Below are positions 29,743 through 38,368 of a stretch of DNA of 38,368 bases, in pieces. The position numbers and the translations under genes were made by a program. Positions within the stretch are counted from its first letter, which is position 1. Each line of letters begins with the position of its first letter. The stretch covers positions 1 to 38,368 of the forward strand of contig DF237691.1 in NCBI GenBank assembly GCA_000708835.1. The letters run 5' to 3'. Source of the DNA: Klebsormidium nitens (Eukaryota > Streptophyta > Klebsormidiophyceae > Klebsormidiales > Klebsormidiaceae). The notes below the pieces were generated by a model. The model saw only the letters and a list, made by a program, of their open reading frames with translations. It made no database searches and was not told the DNA's origin.

Positions 29743-32700
29743 ATGGGGGGCAACGACTACTTCAGCGTGACGGCCATGTTTGTGATGTTCAGAGAGTGTA
29801 TGGAGGCGGCTGTCATCATGGCGGTTCTACTGCAGTACGTGGCAAAGACTGGCAAGACGTATTTGAAGAAACAAGGTGCGCCTAGAGAGACTCTCTCCAC
29901 TGGCACGGGAGCCTGTTTGACCAGTGGCGCCAAGCTACGGTAGAGCAGTTCTGGTAGCTGAGTGTGTGTTTGCTCTGGCTAAACACTGCTCTATTCTCCT
30001 TTAGTGCACCAATGTAGACTTCCTGGCAGTTGTTTGAGAGCTTTTGTGCAATGGCGCCCATGTGTTGCACCTGGCAGAAGTGACAGCCGACAGAAGTGTC
30101 TCACGCTCCTCATTCAGCAAGACCCTGGTACTCAAGAACTGACCTTCGGTTTTTGAGTACTGAGTATTTTTCACTATAGGATTGTTCAGTTGTTGGCAGC
30201 GTCCCTCCTCTAAGCATTGGATGCTCAAGCGCCACCCTAGATTCCCCTCTCAATTTCCTGTTGTGCTTGACTCTGCAGTTCCCCCATCACTTTTCTGACA
30301 GTCCTCCCCTCTCCCTGTGCAGTCTGGATCGGGGCAGGCCTCGGGCTGCTGCTATCCATCATTTTTGCAGTGATTTTCATTGTGATATACTATACCCTCG
30401 ATAAGGAGGTGTTCACCGGCAAAGGGGAGCAGATCTTCAGCAGGATCATCTCCGTGATTGCCTCCGTCATGATCACCATCCTCGCCTTCGGCATGCTCAA
30501 AATGTTTGCGCTCCAGGAGAAGTGGAACCGCAAGCTTAAGAAGTCAGCTTTGGAGGTGAGGTCCGGTTTCATATATCAAGGACTTCATGGTTGGACCGCG
30601 TTTGGGGCGTTCACATTGACGAGGCTGGATCCTTGGTTCTAGAATCTGATGCATCCTTCTTCCTTAAAAAGTGGTCCCCTGTATGCCGGAGCTTCCTGCT
30701 ATTCCTCTTGAGTCAGGGCTCCTTGCAGATTCATCATTGATGCCTCTGATAGATGCGAAGAATAGTGAAGATTTTCTTTTCAAGATTGTCTGCTTGTTCA
30801 CTGCAGGCACTAGAGGGCAAGCAGGCGTTCACCACTCGCTATGCTCTCTTCATCATTGCATTCACCGCCGTCATTAGGGAGGGCATTGAGGCTGTGCTGT
30901 TCCTTGCCGGGGTTGGGGTTGGAACGCCGTGGAAAGCCATTCCCCTGGGCGGATTTGTGGGTGCAGCACTTGGCGTGTTCTTTGGATACTTCCTTTTCTT
31001 TGGGTAAGTGAATCCTGGGTGCCTCCCTTTGATTGTCGTCATAACCCAAAGTGGTATGGCAGTCTACTTGTTAGCCTTCTGGCCAAGACCTTTACCGAGT
31101 AACTCTCCTGACCAGACCAGAAAGATGGGACCAGCTCCCTATGAAACCCTGTTTAGCATATGCCACGCCGAATGCAAAGGTTGACCTTTAGAGCAAGCAA
31201 CATCAGCATTACTCAGGGGTGCATTGTCGAATTCTCTGACGAGCAAGGATTACATACGAAGTGCTGCAAATTCTGTATGTGAAGACACAAGGTCAAGGGT
31301 GTGAAAAATGTGTGCAATTGGTCACTCGGCAGCCTCTGTCCGAGGGAATGCATTTTGTGATAAATGGACACTCAGGAATGATTTGCCTGCGTGCTCAAAG
31401 TGCTCGAAATATCTGATGGCATCTACACTTTTCCGAACGATTTGATGTCAGCTGATCCTGCTTCCGCTCCGCAAGTTGCATGGATGCAAGTGCCAACGCT
31501 TATCCCCCAAGTCTGAGCTCCGCTCCTCTCGGGTTGCAGGTTGAAGCCGGTGCAGATGAAGTGGTTCTTCTACATCTCGACCGTCATTCTCATGTTCCTC
31601 GCCGCAGGGCTCATGATGACGGGCATCCACGAATTCCAGTTGGTGAGCGGCCCAGCTCATTATTAAGAATCTTCAGTTTGGCAATAGTAAGCTTTAGCAC
31701 TAGTAATGTAACCAGCCTGGGACGGGTAGGGTTAGTTTGGGGGTTAGGGTGGGTTCGGTTGGGGAGCGGGGGATTCTGTGGGTTAGGTTTTTTGTGTTAG
31801 TCCAGGAGCTTACTACTGCTAGAGCTCAGTTTTTGCTATAATAAGAGACATCTTATTTCTGCCAATCTGCTCTTGGATGGTGTACTCATTGCATTCTAGC
31901 GTTACTTTTTCCCGTTTTCAGCATGCATGGACCGGTGGCCAAGCCAACAGACAGGGTTTTGGGAAGCCGCTGAACTATGCAGACTGCCGAAAGAGTCCGC
32001 AGTGCTTTCCAAGCGATGGCTCCCCGTGCCTCTTGCCACTCATTCTCTGCTTCACATTGTTCGTCCTCTTTTCTGGGCGTCAGCCACCTGAAGTTCATTC
32101 CAGGCCTGACGAATCAACTTTTGGCCCTTTCCAGGCGGGAGCCTTCGGATATTTTCCCCCTGAAAGTGATGAAGGCGAATCAGCGCCGGCAGAGGCAGCG
32201 GCCCCCGGACCGGCCCCGGAGGAAGAAGAGAGGGAGCTCTCGTGGCATAACAAGGCGCTCTGGAACATCTGCAGCTGCTGTAGCGATGCGGTGAGGGACC
32301 TTGACTGGTAGTGCCCGCCGTCAGAGTCAGGCCCCTAACTTTGAAGCAGGGACGCTGCATGCTGGTCGTTACGTAGAGACAGCTGCAAGTTTCTGCTCCT
32401 TAACAAATGAATGGTTGCAATCATCAGAGAGCATGTCCGCACTAGGTCGCAGATGCATGGACGGATCGTCCTCCCTCTTGCGCGTTCATCCTGTTCTTGC
32501 TGTTTCTTCCATTCGCGCAGAAGCCAATCTTCTTCGCCGTTTGACAACCAGCAAGAACACAATGCTATGCGTCCAGAACAACCGTCAACTCGTTTTCCAC
32601 TTTGATCTGCTCTCTCCTTCTGATTGCACAGTCTCACGAAGCCGCACTTCTCCCTTACAGGACCAAGGGTTCTTCGAGTTGGCCCGGGCGCTGGTCGGCT

Positions 32701-33201
32701 ACGTGTGCGACCCGACGTTCATCCAGGTCATCACGTACATCTGCTACTGGATCGTCGTCATTGGGGTCTTCGTTTTCAAGGCCCGGCGGGGCACGCTCGA
32801 CAAGTACCGGGTCAAAGACGAGGAACTAGAGCAGGCAGAAGCGGACCTCGAGGCGGCCCCTGCAGGCGCGGAGAAAAAAGCTGGTGAGTTGCACACTGGA
32901 CATGGCTATGTGCCTGAATGAGGTATGGCGGGGTTCGAAGTGCCGTGTTTGAACTGACGCCGGAGGTTGTTCAATCTGCTCGAGGTAGTCGGTTTTGCTT
33001 GGAAAGCTGTCTGACCATTCGAATTCGGGCGTCTGAAGTGCTCATGTCTGAGGCCTCCTCTCTGCCTTCATTCTGCAACTGTCAGGCCACTTGCAATGTT
33101 GTCTGCGGAAATGGTGTTTTCTGCGACATTCCTGATCTCGGCTGTTTTCTGTTGCTGCAGATGAGGCCGCGAAGGTGGAACTAGTCCCGGAAGCAAGGTA
33201 G
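29743..33201 (+). CDS. FTR1-family iron permease
   Basis: Exons: 29743-29875, 30323-30555, 30807-31003, 31540-31642, 32135-32290, 32661-32883, 33161-33201, all in frame, giving 361 aa. The family (fungal Ftr1p, bacterial EfeU, algal FTR1) moves ferric iron through the membrane, usually in partnership with a ferroxidase. Both RExxE iron-binding motifs are present: FRECMEA (R17-E21) in the first membrane helix and REGIEAV (R146-E150) in exon 3. Hydrophobic helices are visible in every exon from 1 to 4 and in exon 6 (ITYICYWIVVIGVFVF), consistent with the usual seven. Exon 5 encodes a Pro/Ala/Glu-rich loop and a CSCC cluster, and the tail is acidic. The first motif, RECME, is an unusual variant of RETLE. 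No ferroxidase gene is in the window. Location is presumably the plasma or a vacuolar membrane. Confidence 0.9.
31721..31793 (+). repeat. G-rich telomere-like tract in FTR1 intron 4
   Basis: Repeated GGGTTAG/GGGTTTG-like units (TAGGGTTAG, GGGGGTTAGGGTGGG, GTGGGTTAGG) give at least four G-runs of three or more on the coding strand, so the RNA or DNA could form a G-quadruplex. It may be a decayed interstitial telomeric repeat. Confidence 0.55.
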
Positions 33202-34341
33202 AGGTCACTATCTTCGGTTTCCATTACCATTCGGTGCAATCATTTTGCGACCGCTGTCGCGCATTGAAGCGATCGGTCTTTGTCAAAGAGACGACTCAAC
33301 GTCGGTCCTTAGCACAGAGGATGAGTTGCTGATCAGAAGCCATCCGACAGGCGAACACGCAACAGGCGTTGCGAAAGTTCAGCAGTCAGGATCTGCTCAG
33401 AATACGTCATGGGGACGAGCATTCGACGCTTGAGCCCAAGAGTCACAAAAGCAGCAACTAGGGCGGAGACTACCTCCAAGAGCTGATTGACTGCTGAGGC
33501 TGATCCCAAGAACATATGTACCATATCAAATGAGCTTCTTGGCGAGCTACTTCCAAGAGTTCGTCGAAGCGGCTATGGCCTGCGTTCACCGCCGGACAGC
33601 GTTTGATTTTCCCTGTTCTCTGTACCATGCACACAACGTGTCACGTTCTAATGCCTACCGCAATGATCGAAGGACCATGCCCCGGGGCATTTATTTTGGC
33701 CATAGGCACATCATATGCAGTACCTATGTCTGATGGATTGCCTAATAAGGTCGGCCCGTGCCAGTACCAATAATATGTGTCAACTGGGATCTGCACTGGC
33801 CCGCTCGCCGACCGCCAGCTGCTGCACGATCAGAAAACTTTGCGCGTACTAATCTGGCCAGCATGGATCCGTATGAAGTTGACAGCTTTCAAAGGAATGC
33901 AGCTGTAGAAGACAAGATAAAATACACGATTGACTGTGTCAGCCTCCTGCGCTCTCAGTGCCCATGAGTGTCCTGACGCTTGCCACACATGCCGTAGCGG
34001 CTTCAGGTTGATTTGAATTCATAAAACGTCCACTGATGCTTGAATTCGCAACTTAGACGCATGTATGTACGGAGACTGCGGGTTGATACATACAGTTTCT
34101 CCATGCTCAAAGGATGCACATTAGTTGCTGCGGCTCAGCCCAAAACCCGATGTTTCGGAGTGCCTCTTTTTATCACGGGGTGGAGCCTACTTAATCTACT
34201 CCAACACGCCGGAAAACGCTCAAGTCTACGGAGGGCTCCTACCTGACTCTGCACTTTTTAGCAACCCAAAACGTAGATTTCACAATTTACCCAGTCCAAG
34301 TGGATGCAAGCAGCTACTGTCCGAACGTCTTGACTCGGCAT
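33202..34341. other. Intergenic region between the convergent FTR1 and GST genes
   Basis: No gene is supported. The genes on both sides end here, so it is 3' flank. Short open frames on both strands lack motifs and plausible splice partners. No clear repeat was seen apart from a short CCCCGGGG palindrome near 33680. Confidence 0.5.
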
Positions 34342-37300
34342 CTACTGCTTCGCGCACACCTTGACCCCCTTCTGCACCTGGGGCCGGGCAAAAATGCGCT
34401 CCACCCAGGCCTTGGAGTTCGGGTAATCGTCGATGTCAAGGACGGCCTTGTCATAAAAGCTCAGGCCTTTGACCCACGTGACGCAGCAGATGTCAGCGAT
34501 GGAGTAATCCCCGACCAGGTACTCCTTGCCTGCGACAAAGGATGGGCACGGGCACTCAAGCATCAGTGCCAAGCTGGTTATGCGAAGGGGTGGGGCAAAA
34601 AAGCGGCTTCGGCTTAAGAAAAGAGATGACAGGAGAAGGACATGAGGCAATTTCAGAAGCTGCTTATCTCCCTTTTAGTTGTCGGCGGTCCACTTGAGAG
34701 GTTCCCGGAGACTAGGGTTTGGCAGAATAGACCAAAGGGTCCCACTGTCATTGAAAACCGCCAAAACATGGAAAGAAAACGTAAGACCGAAAACGTCCCA
34801 CTTGCCTTGTGGAATCCGCAACCCAGAGAGGTTGACCACAATGAAGGACGGAGGAATCGGGTACGATTGAAATAAAGCGGACTGTCAGAAAGACGCACGG
34901 AAGAAGTTGGAAACGACGAGAACTTCCCGACTTGACTTTTTCAGAACCTGTTTCTGAACCCAGATCGCCCAGCAATTCCGTGCAGCGATTCCTTTTCCGG
35001 GCCTACCTTCGAGGGCCTTGTCGAGGACGGTTAGCAGGCGCTTGGCCTCCGTGAGGTACCGCTCCTTGGCGTACGGAACGTCCTCCTTGGTAAACCTGAA
35101 GAAATGGCCCACCTGACCCAGCATTGGGCCCAGGCCCCCAACCTGCAGGCGGACCGTTAACCCCAGTTAGCCTCGTGGTTAGGAACCCGGTTGAGCAGTC
35201 TTATCGACTTCAGGGTCAGATGCATAGTCACGTCCTCCGGTTGAGCCTTGGGGTAAGAAGCTGGTTAGGCGCTCTAGGGGAGACGTTGAGTTCAATAAGG
35301 ATTCTGGTTGTTGATGCGCATTGTCACTTGACTTCGTGACTAGGAGCTCACTTGAGCACTCTGATCTGACCTTCAGAATGCAACCTAGTGTTCTGATGGT
35401 CATGAGCCGGGTTAAGCACTTTTATTGTTTCCAGTGAAGCTGTCTGGTCGGCCCCGTACTCAAGGAGCCCACTTCTAAAGCTTGAGGTATGTGAGCTTAG
35501 GAGCAGGGTTAAGCAACGGGTTTAGAGAAACGTTAAATCCTGGGAAGTAGACTCGTCCAATTGTTGGTGTACTAAGCAGCATTCTGTGCTGCAATTGTGC
35601 CGGGAGATGGGTGGACAGCAAAGAAAGGGATTTATGACGAAGGACAAGAGTGCGTCAAATAATGCAGGTTGACGTTTTATGTTGCTTCAGAGCCTACTTC
35701 GTACACATGTGCACCAAGAGCCAGACAGCTCTTCGACCACCCTCAAACCAGAGCAGGCAAGCAGTCACCAATATTCTTGATGCCTGACTGCCAGCACACT
35801 CGCTAATACTCTCAAAACGCAACCCACGGAACTTTCCAAAGGACCAGTTTATTGCTCTTAAGCTGTCTTCAGACGCGAAATGGGGTGCAATAAGAAGGTG
35901 ATGTCAGGTGGCGCTTGGATTGGTGTGACAGCTGGCGCACCTGCCAGAAGAGCCAGCCTAGCGTTTCGGCCTTCTTGGCGGGGTCGTCCTTTGGGTAGAG
36001 GGGGCTGTTGTACTTCTCGGCAAGGTAAATCATGATTGCGCCGCTCTCAAACACGCGGACCTCCTCTCCATCTGCAAGGTAATGCGTGAGCTTGCTTTCA
36101 GTGAGATGGTACCAGGGAGCAATGACTGAGCAAAGTCGAAGGATGCACGGAGAGGTTTGGTTTACTGGGTCCGACACAATAGACATCAGTTATGGATCTC
36201 GCATTCAAGGTGCGAGAGAAGTGATTATGACCGGACGTTCACAAAGAGCAGTTTGAGCGCCTTTTCTTGAGGCCAAGACTTTTGCCTGACGTACTGAGAG
36301 AGGGAATCATAAGATACTCAAGCAAATATGATTAGTCAAGCTTTCACCAACAAAGCAGTGTGGGTTCTCTGACTGCAGCCAACGGGCACGTGATGCAGTT
36401 TGCAAAGTGCTTCAGGGCGAGCAAAGAGGATGCGAGTTGGGGGGTTGACATTTGCTTCTCGTTTTGACCACATTCTTGCCAGCTGATTCTTTTTGCAGCG
36501 TCAATTGTGGTGGACGAAGGCATGCCAGTGCTCGACAAGTCGCAGACAATCTGCTTCTTGATACACACTGGAATTGCCGATCAGGCACAAAACAGTCATC
36601 TGGGTCTGGATATGAAAATGCTTCAAGATTTTGGAGTATCAAGGCCTTACTAGGACCATTGGGGTCGACGATCGCGGGGATCTTGGAGTTCGGGTTGATC
36701 TTGACAAACTCGGGCGAGAACTGGTCGCCCTTGCCAATGTCAATCAAGTGCGGCTCATATGGGATGCCCGACTCCTCCAGGAAGATACCAATCTGCACAA
36801 GGGAATGAAATGGGAGGGTGTCTGAGACAAGCAGCGGAAGCAACCCTTTGAGGAAAGAGAATTAATGGAGCACCTCTTTGTAACTATAAAGCAAGTGGAG
36901 TCAATTTGGGCCTCAGGAGAGCAAGGCATTGAGTCCTAATAAACGACATCTTTGCAATGGAGCACGAATTGCAAATGACGCGTTGCGATGTGCACGTGGC
37001 CTAATCCAACCCTTGTTGAACCTTTGTCTCTGCGAATGGTGGTGTCGGACATGTTATCACATTGCCGGCTCCACCAGCCACAAATAAACTGAGAGACAAG
37101 TCCCTTTTTGAAAATCCAGAGACTCATTTGCGCGACCAATGTGCACCTCATCAGTTGCCAAGCCACCTCAGCAATTGTGGACCCCTGCTTTGGAGGCAAC
37201 TGTGCAAGAATTGCGCCTTCCTCCGGCCCCTCACCTTCTGGCCATTTGGTGTGGCAAGCGAGTAAAGCTGGATTGGCTTGTCCGCAGATGCCATTGTGGT

Positions 37301-37570
37301 CTGGCTCCGAGAGGCTCCTTGTCCAGTTACGTGCTGCCAGGTGGCACTTTTGATGGCACCAATGCGAGCGCCCCCTGACAAGAAGCTTCTTCTGTGAATG
37401 AGCGCACCGAGCTGGGGGAGAGGGGACTCGAGGGAGGGCAACGAGAGTAGCTGCGATGGAGCAATGCTGAAAGTCCGAGAAGCGGTGGCGGAGATACAGG
37501 GGCGAAGGAGCGAGGCAGGAATGACGGCGATTCTACACAGCGAGGACGCAAAGGCCATCAGCTTGAACAA
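34342..37570 (-). CDS. Nu-class (YfcG/Ure2p-like) glutathione transferase
   Basis: Minus-strand exons: 37570-37235, 36792-36651, 36071-35941, 35142-35007, 34529-34342, all in frame, giving 310 aa. The thioredoxin-like N-terminal domain begins near residue 97 with [11 protein letters not shown]; the Thr-Pro-Asn-Gly motif is that of nu-class enzymes such as E. coli YfcG, where Thr/Asn replace the usual catalytic Ser/Tyr/Cys and disulfide-bond reductase activity is known. Then come [30 protein letters not shown] (glutathione gamma-Glu site), [15 protein letters not shown] and the helical domain ending in YSIADICCV. Residues 1-92 are rich in Ser/Arg/Ala/Leu with almost no acidic residues and fit a mitochondrial or plastid presequence. 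Met93 (MASADK) starts exactly before the enzyme core and would give a 218-aa cytosolic form of normal family length. Confidence 0.9.
35170..35520. repeat. Degenerate repeats in GST intron 3
   Basis: A motif like CGTGACTAGGAGCTCACTTG followed by AGCA recurs near 35173, 35334, 35393 and 35487, with spacing of 60-160 bp and about 60-70 percent agreement by eye, for example GGTTGAGCA, ACTTGAGCA and GGTTAAGCA. This is probably a decayed tandem expansion inside the intron. Confidence 0.4.
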
Positions 37571-38368
37571 GCTGGAACTGATAGCGCTGCCCTGTTCTGC
37601 CTTCCAGAAACAATAAAGCTTTCAGCAATGCAATGCCGGCTCGCGCCAGGAGTCCTTGCAATGCACCGTCCTCCTCAGCTGCATTTCCTACTGGAAGATC
37701 GCGACAGCACTAGCAACCATGCCCGGTTAACTTCTGCTGGGCGACCACCTTGCTCAACTTTGAGGTACAGATATCCCAACGCCGTCGCCCCCGCTATCCC
37801 GGTTGCCGCAGCTTCAAGAACGCATTGGAAGTGTGTACCGTACGGTCACGGTGTCAGCTTCGTACATGCCATGCAAGGAGCCATGGCATGAACCGTGCTC
37901 CTCTAGGACCGGCGGTGAGGACTGCACATCGTAGAGCATGTTGCCCGGGGATTCGAAGGCCGGCCGGCATGCATTTAATTCTCGGGTACTGGCCATGGCG
38001 TTTCGCGTCAGCATCACGTAGGGTATCCGGCATACATACGGTAAGCTGCATGCATGCTCGCCGACGTTTATTGCGGGCCGCGGCCGCCTAGCGGCCTGCG
38101 TTTTTGACCGACGGCCAGGCGGCCAGAATGGCAAAAACTACACTACAGCAAATACTCAGTCACTAGGGCGCTTGTCTTAGATTAGCCTTCGATAAGGGTA
38201 CCGTCATTTTGTACCTGGTACCCCCCCATTTTTATTTGGGGGGGGGGGCTCGAGGCCTCAGTGGTGACGCGGGGTGGAGGGGGGGGGGGGCTTGGGGGCA
38301 TTTTGAGATTCAGGGCCCCCATGGGGGGACGGCTTGAGGCTTCCGAGGGGAGGGTCTTATGAGCGACG
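37571..38368. other. Right-end flank: GST upstream region and G-run DNA
   Basis: No gene is supported. The first few hundred bases should hold the GST promoter. From about 37830 to 38100 palindromes are dense (CGTACGG, GGCCGGCCGGCATGC, GCATGCATGC, GCGGCCGC). At 38221-38248 a C7 run faces an 11-base G run across an ATTTTTATTT spacer and can form a hairpin; a second G run of about 13 lies near 38278-38290. The final 150 bp is low-complexity G-rich DNA, so the sequence itself may be unreliable there. Confidence 0.5.

Noticed and set aside
38221-38300. G and C runs as a true telomere or origin
   Set aside because: Homopolymer runs have no telomere-repeat unit; low-complexity sequence or an assembly edge is more likely.
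1-38368. CRISPR arrays, bacterial operons, rRNA or tRNA genes
   Set aside because: No repeat-spacer pattern and no ribosome-binding-site-spaced gene runs; all real genes are intron-containing. No rRNA or tRNA was recognised by eye, though a small tRNA could be missed without a covariance search.

Overview
This is a eukaryotic nuclear window. Its genes are cut by many GT-AG introns of roughly 80-1,700 bp, and the exons are richer in G+C than the introns. Two proteins have plant-type plastid or organelle presequences, one gene is a plant-type J-domain protein, and one is an FTR1-family iron permease of the kind found in green algae. This points to a green plant lineage, most likely a charophyte (streptophyte) alga such as Klebsormidium. 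The lineage is an inference from gene content and could not be tested by search.

Layout. 1-1,266: an orphan last exon of a protein kinase gene. 2,910-7,705 (+): kinase gene 'B', 8 exons, 598 aa. 9,075-9,574: a 500-bp inverted-repeat transposon (MITE). 9,887-15,097 (+): kinase gene 'C', 9 exons, 678 aa, a paralogue of B with the same catalytic-domain exon lengths. 17,149-17,784 (-): a NADAR (YbiA-like) gene broken by one in-frame stop. 18,886-23,166 (+): a 5-exon gene for a J-domain co-chaperone with a likely plastid presequence. Its last exon has two decayed partial copies in the preceding intron, its 3' end has several decayed copies downstream, and a 310-bp MITE sits between two of the exon copies. 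25,357-28,594 (-): a 4-exon ASCH-domain gene of the TRIP4/ASC-1 C-terminal type, with a second complete last exon 114 bp downstream that would add a long tail. 29,743-33,201 (+): a 7-exon FTR1-family iron permease, divergent from the ASCH gene. 34,342-37,570 (-): a 5-exon nu-class (YfcG/Ure2p-like) glutathione transferase with a removable organelle presequence. The remaining intergenic DNA holds inverted repeats, palindrome-rich islands and G-runs.

How it fits together. The genes do not form one pathway. The two kinases are a tandem family, and the other genes are separate housekeeping or stress-type functions. The most striking pattern is that three unrelated loci (kinase, J-protein, ASCH) each have an extra or orphan copy of a 3'-terminal exon with its splice acceptor. 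This looks like repeated terminal-exon duplication and may supply alternative C-termini.

All gene models were built by hand from reading frame, splice-site phase and family resemblance. Every junction used keeps the frame. No transcript evidence was available.
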